The notes below the pieces were generated by a model. It was not told the origin of the DNA. It saw only the letters and a list, made by a program, of their open reading frames with translations, and did not search any database. A program made the position numbers and the translations under genes. 64,000 bases of DNA from Massilibacillus massiliensis (lineage in GTDB: Bacteria; Bacillota; Negativicutes; FLKF01): assembly GCF_900086705.1 (NCBI RefSeq), contig NZ_LT575483.1:435166-499165 (forward strand), written 5' to 3'. Below, in pieces: positions 29,018 through 36,675 of this stretch (within the stretch, counting starts at the first letter, position 1; each line of letters begins with the position of its first letter).

Positions 29018-29380
29018 TTATTTACGACTCCGCACAGATTCTATTTGCACAAAATCAATTGGTCCCGCAATTGGCACAGAAGGTTTACGTACACGGACTG
29101 TAACTTCACCAACCGTAGTATAAAGCGATAGTATCTCATCACCGATATGTGCCGCTAATGCTTCAAGTAAGCAAAAGCGCTTATGTTCAGCAATATCTTT
29201 CACAAGTTGATAGATAGAAACATAATCAACAGCATCATTTAATTCATCTGTCTCTGCAGCTTTATCTGTTACAGTTTTCAGTTCCACATCAAAATAAAAT
29301 CGCTGTCCTTGTTCACGTTCATATTCATATACACCATGAAATCCATAAAACATTACATTACTAATCAAAATCTTCGTCAT
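29018..29380 (-). CDS. folB: Dihydroneopterin aldolase FolB
   Basis: FolB converts dihydroneopterin to 6-hydroxymethyl-dihydropterin. The 120-residue product has FYGFHGVYEYEREQGQRFY near the N-terminus, DYVSIYQLVKDIAE in the middle, and the C-terminal PSVPIAGPIDFVQIE strand. The ATG at 29378-29380 is preceded by GAGGAG; an in-frame GTG three codons earlier is too close to that site. Its start overlaps the end of folP by 20 bases. Confidence 0.96.
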   Translation of the reverse strand: MTKILISNVMFYGFHGVYEYEREQGQRFYFDVELKTVTDKAAETDELNDAVDYVSIYQLVKDIAEHKRFCLLEALAAHIGDEILSLYTTVGEVTVRVRKPSVPIAGPIDFVQIESVRSRK

Positions 29381-30575
29381 TTTCTCCACTCCTCGTCATT
29401 ACATCCATCATTTTTAAAATTCTTTTTACCTGTTTGACATCATGAACACGATGAATTTGAACACCTTTAGTTTTCCCTAAAGCAGCCGTTGCGAGCGTAC
29501 CTTCAACCCTGTCGTGTACAGGCAAGTTTAATACATCTCCGATAAAACGTTTACGCGAAGTCCCTAACAATATAGGACAATCCAATGCTCGGAATGCTTC
29601 CAATTTTGACATGACGTATAAATTTTGTGCCGTTGTTTTAGCAAAACCTATCCCTGGATCAATAATTATATTTTCACGTTTTATACCGTTCTCTCTGCCT
29701 ATATCAATGCTTTTCCTGAAAAAACAATCCATATCATGCATAATACCTTCTGGATAATCGTTCTCATTTTTATTATGCATAACCACAACTGGTACATCAT
29801 ATTTTGCTACAACCTTTGCCATCTCTTCATCATATTGCAACCCCCAAATATCATTGATGATATGAGCACCGTATTGTAATGCGGCTTCCGCTACACTGGC
29901 TTTGTAAGTATCCACTGATACGGGTACCTTACAATATGGTAAAACAGCTTCCAATATTGGAATTAACCGTTCCATTTCTTGGTCAGCAGAAATTTTTTCA
30001 TTCCCGCCATAAGGCCTCGTTGACTCTGCACCTATATCGATCATATCAGCTCCATCGATTTGCAGTTCTTCGACACGACGGATGGCCTGATCTATACAGT
30101 TATATTTATTTCCATCTGAAAATGAATCTGGTGTAACATTTAATATTCCCATTATTAAACTATTTTCGTGATCAATCGTCAAATTCCTGTCTTGCCAATT
30201 ATATTTACGATTAGGTAATTGGTCTACATTTCTTAAGATTTGTTCTATTTTTTCTGCAAGACTTGCAAGTCCCCATGGTTGTACCTTTAATTGTGCTAAG
30301 GCCAACCGATACTGTTTCATCGTTGCGCCAATCAGTACATCTGTATATTCCTCACTTAAATCTGCAGCATGCCTTGACACTGCCACATCTCCGCCTTTAC
30401 CTAAAAACGTCTGTTTTAATATATTTGCAGCTTTTGACCTAATATTTTCCACTTTTATTACTCTAAAAAGCAATTTAGGTTTCAGAATATGAATCCCCAC
30501 TGGATCACAATCGATTTTTGTAAGCTCATTTTGCACTTGTGAAAAATTTTTAATTTCAATAATATTGATATTCAT
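29361..30575 (-). CDS. folP: Dihydropteroate synthase FolP with N-terminal extension
   Basis: FolP condenses p-aminobenzoate with the pterin pyrophosphate. The catalytic TIM barrel occupies residues about 130-400: MGILNVTPDSFSDG at 142-155, DIGAESTRPYGG, PVSVDTYKASVAEAAL, and the ILLGTSRKRFIG substrate loop. Ahead of it is an extra domain of about 130 residues (KPKLLFRVIKVENIRSKAAN) of unknown function, also seen in some clostridial and archaeal DHPS proteins. The ATG follows GGGAGG. It heads the folP-folB-folK group. Confidence 0.95.
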   Translation of the reverse strand: MNINIIEIKNFSQVQNELTKIDCDPVGIHILKPKLLFRVIKVENIRSKAANILKQTFLGKGGDVAVSRHAADLSEEYTDVLIGATMKQYRLALAQLKVQPWGLASLAEKIEQILRNVDQLPNRKYNWQDRNLTIDHENSLIMGILNVTPDSFSDGNKYNCIDQAIRRVEELQIDGADMIDIGAESTRPYGGNEKISADQEMERLIPILEAVLPYCKVPVSVDTYKASVAEAALQYGAHIINDIWGLQYDEEMAKVVAKYDVPVVVMHNKNENDYPEGIMHDMDCFFRKSIDIGRENGIKRENIIIDPGIGFAKTTAQNLYVMSKLEAFRALDCPILLGTSRKRFIGDVLNLPVHDRVEGTLATAALGKTKGVQIHRVHDVKQVKRILKMMDVMTRSGENDEDFD

Positions 30576-30623
30576 AGTTCCTCCCTATTGCGATTCAACA
30601 CATTTTTATTGTATCATAACTAT

Positions 30624-30651
30624 TATACATATTTAAAAATTATATACAAAT
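30624..30651 (-). promoter_or_regulatory. Promoter for folP-folB-folK
   Basis: On the minus strand TTGTAT (30646-30651) is separated by 16 bases from a perfect TATAAT (30624-30629), about 50 bases upstream of folP. The same AT-rich 119-base interval must also hold the divergent pncB promoter, for which I see no clear match. Confidence 0.6.
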
Positions 30652-30694
30652 ATTAAATACTACAGATAGTTCCGTACTATTAGGAGGAAACTTG

Positions 30695-31747
30695 ATGAAA
30701 AAAAGAATTGATCCAAACTCATTTAATATTCCTGTGGAAGAGATAAAAAACGGCTTTTATAGCGATATTTATTTTTTAAGAACACAAGAAATTTTAAACA
30801 AAGCAAATTATCATCCTCATGTTACCATGCAAATTTTTCAACGTACACATGCAACCCTTTGTGGTATTGATGAAGCAATCGCTATAATCAAACGTTGTGC
30901 ACATAATCCTGAAAAAATCAAAATCCATGCCTTGCATGACGGCGATAAAGTCGAACCTTGGGAAACAATCATGACAATTGAAGGAGATCTAGCAGATTTT
31001 TCACATTTAGAAACTGTATATCTTGGCGTAATTGCTCGTCAAACTAAAATTGCCACAAATACAAGCAAAGCAGTATCTGCAGCAAATGGAAAACCAGTAT
31101 TATTCTTTCCTTCTCGATTCGATCATTACAGTGTGCAGCAATCTGATGGTTATGCGGCAAAAATTGGCGGTATGAGTGGTATTTCCACACCCGCAAACGC
31201 AGTTTCCTGGGATGTCGAAGCAGCAGGAACTATTCCTCACGCATTAATTGCAACTTATTTAGGCGACACATTAAAAGCAACTCAGGCATTTGACCAATAT
31301 ATTGACCAAGCTGTAAGCAGAGTTGCACTTGTAGATTTTAATAATGATTGTGTGAACACAAGTTTGGAAATTGCCCGCGCTTTAGGTGATAAACTTTATG
31401 GTGTACGTTTAGATACTTCTGATAAAATGGTGGATGCTTCTTTAATAAATCAAATGGGAGATTTCGCTCCAACAGGTGTAAATGAACAGCTCGTTAAGAA
31501 TGTTCGAAAAGCACTTGATGATAACGGTTTTCATAAAGTCAAAATTATGGTGTCCGGTGGATTTACACCAGAGAGAATCGCTAAATTTGAAGCCAACAAA
31601 GTTCCTGTTGATGTATATGCGGTTGGTAGCAGCATATTTTCCACTAACGTGGACTTTACTTCTGATGTAGTTTTGGTAGATGGAAAACCAAGTGCTAAAA
31701 AAGGACGTAAATTTAATCCAAATCCGCGCTTAGAACTTGTACCTTGA
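30695..31747 (+). CDS. pncB: Nicotinate phosphoribosyltransferase
   Basis: This enzyme salvages nicotinate into NAD by adding phosphoribose from PRPP. The product of about 350 residues has FYSDIYFLRTQEILN at the N-terminus, the VYLGVIARQTKIATN block, FPSRFDHYSVQQSDGYA, GISTPANAVSWD, GVRLDTSDKMVD and the phosphate-binding VSGGFTPERIAKFEA. The ATG at 30695 is seven bases after GGAGG; the in-frame TTG one codon earlier is too close. It is one of very few plus-strand genes and stands alone, bounded by a strong terminator. Confidence 0.9.
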   Translation: MKKRIDPNSFNIPVEEIKNGFYSDIYFLRTQEILNKANYHPHVTMQIFQRTHATLCGIDEAIAIIKRCAHNPEKIKIHALHDGDKVEPWETIMTIEGDLADFSHLETVYLGVIARQTKIATNTSKAVSAANGKPVLFFPSRFDHYSVQQSDGYAAKIGGMSGISTPANAVSWDVEAAGTIPHALIATYLGDTLKATQAFDQYIDQAVSRVALVDFNNDCVNTSLEIARALGDKLYGVRLDTSDKMVDASLINQMGDFAPTGVNEQLVKNVRKALDDNGFHKVKIMVSGGFTPERIAKFEANKVPVDVYAVGSSIFSTNVDFTSDVVLVDGKPSAKKGRKFNPNPRLELVP

Positions 31748-31803
31748 CTACACATCCTATTCAAAACACAATAAAAGCTTAAATTGTGCCTATTATATAC
31801 GTT

Positions 31804-31847
31804 AAAATGCCTTTGGTCATTGCCTCAGTAATGACCAAAGGCATTTT
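31804..31847 (+). terminator. Bidirectional terminator after pncB
   Basis: A long perfect inverted repeat (AAAATGCCTTTGGTCATT, short loop, AATGACCAAAGGCATTTT) ends in T residues on both strands. It lies between the convergent pncB and sigK genes. The remaining about 100 bases up to sigK contain nothing I recognise. Confidence 0.92.
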
Positions 31848-31947
31848 ATGTTGATGTTATCAACTCGCCCTAATTTTATTGTCTGTGGACCTATGCTCTA
31901 AGGGCATCACAAAACGTTTTTGATCATACTAGGTTGACTATGCTATA

Positions 31948-32664
31948 CTAAGATTTAGATCTAATATTTTTTTCTTCTGCATATAAATTTTTGCCGATTT
32001 TAGTAACGGCTTTTTTTTCAATTCTTGATACATAACTACGCGATATACCTAAAATTTTGGCAATATCACGTTGTGTCTTGCGAATACCATCTGGTATTCC
32101 AAATCGCATATTAAGAACAAGCTTTTCGCGATCATTTAATGTATTGATCTGATTGGCTAATCGCTCATTTTCACATTGCGTTTCAACTAGATCGGCCACA
32201 ACATCAGAATCAGTACCAAGAACATCGATCAGCGTTATTTCATTCCCTTCTTTGTCTATACCAATTGGATCATATAAACTAACTTCTGACCGCGCTCTTC
32301 TCGTGCTGCGCAGATGCATTAGTATTTCATTTTCTATACATCTAGCAGCGTATGTAGCAAGACGAATCTTTTTATTCGTATCAAATGTATTAATTGCTTT
32401 GATCAATCCAATTGTACCGATTGAGATTAAATCATCAATATCTTCTCCCGTGTTATCAAACTTCTTTACAATATGCGCTACCAAGCGCAAGTTACGTTCA
32501 ATCAATACACTCTTAGCTGATTCTTTGCCCCCTGCTAATTGCCTTAAATAAGATTCCTCTTCTTTCTCTGATAAAGGTAATGGAAACGTATTTTGTGCCA
32601 CATAGGCAACAAACAGCATTATACTTTTTCCCACTGCACCTAGTAAAGCTAATAAAACAGACAC
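31948..32664 (-). CDS. sigK: Sporulation sigma factor SigK (pro-sigma-K)
   Basis: This 238-residue sigma-70 family protein has the hydrophobic pro-sequence-like N-terminus of SigK (LLALLGAVGKSIMLFVAYVA), then NTFPLPLSEKEEESYL, IERNLRLVAHIVKKFDNTGE, DLISIGTIGLIKAINTFD, ATYAARCIENEILMHLR and the region 4 helix-turn-helix TQRDIAKILGISRSYVSRIE. These blocks match SigK better than SigE. The start is GTG at 32662-32664, seven bases after GGAGG. The gene is intact: no skin-like element interrupts it. It would direct late mother-cell transcription, coat and cortex genes included. Confidence 0.92.
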   Translation of the reverse strand: MSVLLALLGAVGKSIMLFVAYVAQNTFPLPLSEKEEESYLRQLAGGKESAKSVLIERNLRLVAHIVKKFDNTGEDIDDLISIGTIGLIKAINTFDTNKKIRLATYAARCIENEILMHLRSTRRARSEVSLYDPIGIDKEGNEITLIDVLGTDSDVVADLVETQCENERLANQINTLNDREKLVLNMRFGIPDGIRKTQRDIAKILGISRSYVSRIEKKAVTKIGKNLYAEEKNIRSKS

Positions 32665-32694
32665 AGTAACACCTCCGCTCATTCTTCTGTGCTT

Positions 32695-32703
32695 TATCAT
32701 ATG
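32695..32703 (-). promoter_or_regulatory. Sporulation-type -10 element before sigK
   Basis: On the minus strand CATATGATA matches the CATANNNTA -10 pattern of SigK and resembles the SigE -10. It lies about 30 bases upstream of the GTG start. A GCAC sequence lies about 17 bases further upstream, near the place of the SigK -35 AC. This would fit SigE/SigK control of sigK; it is a motif match only. Confidence 0.5.
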
Positions 32704-32736
32704 GCCGCTGAGCAAAGATTGTGCTAAGAAATGATT

Positions 32737-32760
32737 GGAAATTTATTTTTTGTCGAAAGG
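32737..32760 (+). repeat. Copy of dispersed intergenic element, plus orientation
   Basis: The plus strand reads GGAAATTTATTTTTTGTCGA and then AAGG. It matches the AGGAATTTAT...TTTGTCGAA layout of the copies at 33808-33840, 47174-47207 and 62906-62935, and contains a perfect TGTCGAA (Spo0A-box-like). It sits between sigK and the tiny ORF, and its end supplies that ORF's ribosome site. Confidence 0.5.
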
Positions 32761-32770
32761 AAGTGTTTGC

Positions 32771-32860
32771 TTGGAGAACTATTTAGGTGACTCTATGATA
32801 TTTTTATCTATTCTACTTATGATCGTTTATTCTCTTTGGGATAATATTTTTACAGATTAA
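32771..32860 (+). CDS. Candidate 29-residue membrane peptide
   Basis: A short ORF starts with TTG, seven bases after AAAGGAAG, and encodes MENYLGDSMIFLSILLMIVY followed by SLWDNIFTD. It has one hydrophobic helix flanked by acidic residues, and its stop codon abuts a strong terminator. I know no family for it. It lies divergent from sigK, so a sporulation link is possible but unproven. It could also be chance. Confidence 0.35.
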   Translation: MENYLGDSMIFLSILLMIVYSLWDNIFTD

Positions 32861-32905
32861 TTAAAAGACGGGTGCTAAGAGAAGTAATTAGCACCCGTCT
32901 TTTAA
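32861..32905 (+). terminator. Strong bidirectional terminator
   Basis: AAAAGACGGGTGCTAA at 32863-32878 pairs perfectly with TTAGCACCCGTCTTTT at 32888-32903 around a nine-base loop. It immediately follows the tiny plus-strand ORF, implying that a plus-strand transcript ends here. Confidence 0.9.
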
Positions 32906-32940
32906 TATAGTAAATCATATCCGGCAGACTTTTAGATATA

Positions 32941-32966
32941 AAAATAGAGGAGACATCTGTCTCCTC
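32941..32966 (-). terminator. Terminator after the NlpC/P60 gene
   Basis: On the minus strand GAGGAGACA-GA-TGTCTCCTC (32947-32966) is followed by TATTTTTAT, 12 bases after the stop codon. Confidence 0.88.
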
Positions 32967-32978
32967 AAATTAAATAAA

Positions 32979-33635
32979 TTAAAGAACTCTTCGAGCTCCA
33001 ATATAACATGAACCCCAATACCCACTGTATAGGTTATCAACTTTTACACCACTGCTTGAAGTCGCACTGATAAAATTGCCATTGCCGATATAAATACCTG
33101 AATGCGAAGGCCCTGCAGTATATGTAGAAAAAAACACTAAGTCACCAGGTTGTAAATTCGCTACCGAATAGCCAGTCTCATATTGCTCATCTGCGGTTCT
33201 AGGTAACCAAATACCTGCGTTAGCAAAAACATAACGTACAAAACCAGAACAGTCAAAGCCACTTGGTGTTGTACCTCCAAACACATACGGAACACCTATG
33301 TATTGGAAGGATGTTTGTATAATCCGTCTAGCAGCATACGATCCTCCACGACTTACCTCGGGAAGTTCTCTTCCCATTAATGCACGATATGTTGCAGAAC
33401 CAACAAGACCATCCGCTTCCAAACCTCTAGATGTTTGGAATGCAATCACAGCACTTTTGGTCGCTGAACCAAAAACGCCATCAGCAACAATATCATAACC
33501 TAAATTAGCCAAAGCAGTTTGGAGTTGTGTTATTTCTTCACCTTGATCTCCATTTCTAAACGCAGATGCATTTGCAATAGAGAACCAACTCACCATCAAT
33601 AAGGATAGTACTAATACACGTAATACCTTACTCAA
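32979..33635 (-). CDS. Secreted NlpC/P60 peptidoglycan hydrolase with PG-binding domain
   Basis: The 218-residue protein starts with a signal peptide (LRVLVLSLLMVSWFSIANAS, cut near residue 24). A peptidoglycan-binding_1 domain covers residues about 28-87 (EITQLQTALANLGY; ADGVFGSATKSAVIAFQ). The NlpC/P60 domain covers about 103-218, with catalytic C129 in GFDCSGF and H178 in GPSHSGIYIG. The third position, usually His/Asn/Gln, appears to be Ser in NFISATS. It should cut stem peptides in the wall. It stands alone behind a c-di-AMP riboswitch. A sporulation or germination role is possible but not shown. Confidence 0.93.
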   Translation of the reverse strand: MSKVLRVLVLSLLMVSWFSIANASAFRNGDQGEEITQLQTALANLGYDIVADGVFGSATKSAVIAFQTSRGLEADGLVGSATYRALMGRELPEVSRGGSYAARRIIQTSFQYIGVPYVFGGTTPSGFDCSGFVRYVFANAGIWLPRTADEQYETGYSVANLQPGDLVFFSTYTAGPSHSGIYIGNGNFISATSSSGVKVDNLYSGYWGSCYIGARRVL

Positions 33636-33654
33636 AAGGTCACTCCTCTCTCTT

Positions 33655-33795
33655 TTTGCCTACGAGGTTAGCTGACGGGTTTGGGTAGTAGAGTCACCCA
33701 TAATGTACAACTTGCAAACAACATTTTACAAATCGCAACAGAATTCACCCCAAAAAATGGTTCCCCCGCTCTTGAGTTAGATTCGGCTTATTTAT
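33655..33795 (-). promoter_or_regulatory. c-di-AMP (ydaO/yuaA) riboswitch
   Basis: On the minus strand the leader contains, in order, GCCGAATCT, GAGCGGGGGAACCA, TGGGGTGAAT, GGGTGACTCTACTACCC, and AAACCCGTCAGCTAACCTCG followed by TAGGC. These are the conserved blocks of the ydaO class, which binds cyclic di-AMP and normally switches expression off. Its location before a wall hydrolase gene is the classic context. The end of the aptamer is only about 20 bases from the start codon, so the expression platform is short. Confidence 0.95.
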
Positions 33796-33807
33796 ACTCA
33801 ATAATTT

Positions 33808-33840
33808 CCTATATTCGACCAAACTTTATAAATTCCTGCT
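33808..33840 (-). repeat. Copy of dispersed intergenic element upstream of the c-di-AMP riboswitch
   Basis: The minus strand reads AGCAGGAATTTATAAAGTTT then GGTCGAATATAGG. This is one of the two best copies of the element (with 47174-47207). It lies directly upstream of the riboswitch, near where the promoter should be. Confidence 0.55.
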
Positions 33841-33866
33841 AAAATGTACCTTTCTTTCCCTTTGTA

Positions 33867-34826
33867 TTAATTTTTATTACCTATATTTATATTTTTATCT
33901 AAAATATTCGGTTGATTTCGCACAAAATAAAGAGGCCTTTGCTTTACTTCTTCAAAGATTCGGCCTACATATTCACCAATTATTCCAAGTCCAATCAATT
34001 GCATTCCGCCCAAAAATAAAATACTCGCTGATATTGTCGCCCAACCAGGTACAGCCTCTTCAGTAAATAATTTGATATAAATAACATGAGAAGTAACAAT
34101 TAAACTTATAAATCCAAAAACAATACCAATATAAAAAGCAAAGCGAAGCGGAATTTTAGAATAAGCTGTAATTCCATCTAAGGCAAAATGCAACATTTTT
34201 TTTATAGAAAATTTGGAGCTACCGGCATAACGTTTTGGTGCAACGAATTCAATTTGAATTTGCTTATACCCAATTGCGCCAATAATCCCACGAATAAATC
34301 TAGCTCTCTCTTTATAACAACGAAAACTATTCACAACCGATTGATCTAATAATCGAAAATCTGAACCACCTGGTTGAATTTTTACCTTAGACAATAAATT
34401 CATGAGCCGATAAAACAAGGAGGATGTAGCATTCTTAAGCCAAGAAACCCCTTCTGTAGTTTTCCTTATCGTTTGCACAACTTCATACCCTTGCTCCCAT
34501 CTTTCAATCAAATTTGGCAAAAAAGCTGGTGGATGCTGCATATCTCCGTCCATTGTAATAACCGCATCTCCTAGAGCATGATCAAGACCACAGGTCAAAG
34601 CAACCTGATGTCCGAAATTCCGTACTAAATAAAGTGGCTTAACTCTATCATCCTTGCTCGCTAGACGATCAAGGATAAATACACTGCTGTCGCTAGATCC
34701 ATCATCAACAAACACCAATTCAAATGTATATGGCAAGGTAGACATAACTTTACATAGTTCTATATAAAAATATTCGATATTATCTTCTTCATTAAAAACA
34801 GGGACAACAATTGATATGAATTTCAT
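33867..34826 (-). CDS. GtrB/DPM1-type family 2 glycosyltransferase
   Basis: The 319-residue protein has a GT2 domain (ISIVVPVFNEEDNI; LVFVDDGSSDSS; AVITMDGDMQHPP with the metal-binding DGD; PGGSDFRLLDQSVV) and two C-terminal transmembrane helices (about residues 228-250 and 262-285). This layout is typical of enzymes that load a sugar onto undecaprenyl phosphate for modifying surface polymers. The sugar cannot be read from sequence. It stands alone with its own promoter. Confidence 0.9.
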   Translation of the reverse strand: MKFISIVVPVFNEEDNIEYFYIELCKVMSTLPYTFELVFVDDGSSDSSVFILDRLASKDDRVKPLYLVRNFGHQVALTCGLDHALGDAVITMDGDMQHPPAFLPNLIERWEQGYEVVQTIRKTTEGVSWLKNATSSLFYRLMNLLSKVKIQPGGSDFRLLDQSVVNSFRCYKERARFIRGIIGAIGYKQIQIEFVAPKRYAGSSKFSIKKMLHFALDGITAYSKIPLRFAFYIGIVFGFISLIVTSHVIYIKLFTEEAVPGWATISASILFLGGMQLIGLGIIGEYVGRIFEEVKQRPLYFVRNQPNILDKNINIGNKN

Positions 34827-34873
34827 AAATATCCCTCCAATCTATTAGATGACTTTCCTTCTATCTTTTATCA

Positions 34874-34902
34874 TGATCTTATGCGTTAAATATTCACATA
34901 TC
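34874..34902 (-). promoter_or_regulatory. Likely promoter of the GtrB-type gene
   Basis: On the minus strand TTGATA (34897-34902) lies 17 bases before TAAGAT (34874-34879), about 50 bases upstream of the gene. Confidence 0.5.
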
Positions 34903-34981
34903 AAGATACTCGAATTGTTTATTAAATTTGTACCTACACGATTAAGTCAAATGTTCCAAAAAATCAGCGTTCATAAAATAT

Positions 34982-35027
34982 TTATAAAAACAAATGCTCA
35001 AAATGTATTTTACACTTCGAGCATTTG
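34982..35027 (-). terminator. Terminator after the amino-acid ABC transporter
   Basis: On the minus strand CAAATGCTC pairs with GAGCATTTG across a 19-base loop and is followed by TTTTTAT. It begins three bases after the ATPase stop codon. Confidence 0.8.
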
Positions 35028-35029
35028 CT

Positions 35030-35794
35030 TTAATTATTCGTAAATCTTGATAAAAAATCCTTTGTCCGTTGATTTTTCGGGTGAGTAAACAATTCATCTG
35101 GTGAAGTATCTTCAACGACGACTCCATCTGCCATAAATACAACACGTGTAGAAACATCACGAGCAAAAGCCATTTCATGCGTAACAATGATCATGGTAAG
35201 ACCTTCTTTTGCCAATTCACGCATAACGGCAAGTACTTCGCCAACCATTTGCGGATCTAATGCAGATGTCGGTTCATCAAAAAGTAAAACTTCTGGCTCA
35301 ATTGCCAATGCTCTGGCAATTGCAACTCTTTGTTTTTGACCACCGGACAATTGACTTGGTTTTGCGTTCATATACTGCGCCATGCCGACTTTATCTAAAT
35401 ATTTTAATGCAATTTTCTTCGCAAATTCATTTGATTTTTTTAGTACTTTCACCGGACCTACCATACAGTTCTCTAGAACTGTCATATTGTTAAACAAATT
35501 GAACTGTTGGAAAACCATACCAACTTTAGTTCGATAAAGTGTAATTTCTTTATTCGTATCTGTGATATGTTCTCCATGATATAGAATTTCTCCCGAAGTA
35601 GGTATCTCTAACATATTAATGCAACGCAGCATAGTCGATTTACCAGAACCTGATGCTCCAATAATACTGACGACATCGCCTTGCTGAATATTAAGATCAA
35701 TATTTTTTAAAATCTCCCGGTCTCCAAAACACTTTACTAAATGTTTGACTTCTAAGACAGGTTTTACATTATTTCGCATCATAGCTTCTTCCAT
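35030..35794 (-). CDS. Polar amino-acid ABC transporter ATPase (GlnQ/ArtP-like)
   Basis: This 254-residue ATP-binding protein powers uptake of a polar amino acid. Walker A is GASGSGKST, the Q-loop is [15 protein letters not shown], the signature is [15 protein letters not shown], Walker B is [13 protein letters not shown], and the switch histidine is in [10 protein letters not shown]. The ATG lies six bases after the permease stop; a start four codons later (ATG-ATG) is also possible. It is the last gene of a three-gene operon. Confidence 0.95.
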   Translation of the reverse strand: MEEAMMRNNVKPVLEVKHLVKCFGDREILKNIDLNIQQGDVVSIIGASGSGKSTMLRCINMLEIPTSGEILYHGEHITDTNKEITLYRTKVGMVFQQFNLFNNMTVLENCMVGPVKVLKKSNEFAKKIALKYLDKVGMAQYMNAKPSQLSGGQKQRVAIARALAIEPEVLLFDEPTSALDPQMVGEVLAVMRELAKEGLTMIIVTHEMAFARDVSTRVVFMADGVVVEDTSPDELFTHPKNQRTKDFLSRFTNN

Positions 35795-35800
35795 ATCCTA

Positions 35801-36601
35801 TTAATTCCTGCCTTTCTTATTTGTCGTATCAAAAGGCCCGCAAGGATCGGCTAACGGATCATATTCTACCAATGAATAATTTTCAGAACCGTCCATTTTC
35901 TTTTCAATCCAGCGCAGTAATCTCGATACGGTAAAAGTCAAAATAAAATAAATTACACACGTAATAAAAAATACCTCAAAGTATTTATAATAAACACCCG
36001 CTGCAGTCTTCGATGCAAAATATAATTCCGTTACTGAGATTACATTTAAAACTGATGTATCTTTAATATTAATAATTAAATTATTGCCAATCTGCGGCAT
36101 AATATTACGAAGCGCCTGCGGCATAATAACATTATACATTGTCTGAAAATGATTCATCCCAATTGCTTTTGCGGCCTCAGTTTGCCCGATATCAATTGAA
36201 TAAATACCACCACGTACAGTTTCTGCCATATATGCACCAGTATTAATCGATACAACCAAAAAACCCGCAAACATTGCCGACATATCAATATTAAACATGC
36301 TCATCGAACCATAATAGACAACCATTGCTTGAACAATCATCGGCGTTCCCCGAAATATTTCAACATAAGCAGATAAAATAAACTGTATTGATTTATAAAA
36401 TCCTTTCGTTACAATACTCGCACGAGGATTTACCGGAACCGTCTGCACAACACCAACAAAAAAACCAATGATACAACCAATCAAGGTTCCAACTAAAGCT
36501 AATAAAAGGGTAATTGCAGCGCCTTTCATTAACATCATTCCGTATTGCTCTAATAAAAAATAAACCCATTCAAAAAAAGTTACTGGCATATCTGATATCA
36601 T
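35801..36601 (-). CDS. Polar amino-acid ABC transporter permease
   Basis: This 266-residue membrane protein has about five transmembrane helices and the HisM-family motif EIFRGTPMIVQAMVVYYG, followed by the EAA loop (EAAKAIGMNHFQTMYNVIMPQ), seen as ETVRGGIYSIDIGQTEAA and KAIGMNHFQTMYNVIMP. It forms a homodimer channel with the ATPase. The ATG follows GGGTGG. A 74-base gap with a hairpin separates it from the binding-protein gene. Confidence 0.94.
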   Translation of the reverse strand: MISDMPVTFFEWVYFLLEQYGMMLMKGAAITLLLALVGTLIGCIIGFFVGVVQTVPVNPRASIVTKGFYKSIQFILSAYVEIFRGTPMIVQAMVVYYGSMSMFNIDMSAMFAGFLVVSINTGAYMAETVRGGIYSIDIGQTEAAKAIGMNHFQTMYNVIMPQALRNIMPQIGNNLIINIKDTSVLNVISVTELYFASKTAAGVYYKYFEVFFITCVIYFILTFTVSRLLRWIEKKMDGSENYSLVEYDPLADPCGPFDTTNKKGRN

Positions 36602-36633
36602 AAAATTCCACCCTGCTATTCATTTAACTTAAA

Positions 36634-36656
36634 AGAAGGGACGGTTATCCCGTCCC
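36634..36656 (-). terminator. Intercistronic hairpin between binding protein and permease
   Basis: On the minus strand GGGACGGGATAACCGTCCC folds into a GC-rich stem followed by TTCTTTT. It probably acts as a partial terminator or mRNA stabiliser so that the binding protein is made in excess over the membrane subunits. Confidence 0.65.
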
Positions 36657-36675
36657 AAAAATAGTTTTCACATAC

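Noticed and set aside
31860-31947. Promoter TTGACT-TATACT near 31930
   Set aside because: The boxes are only four bases apart, far from the 16-18 base spacing required.
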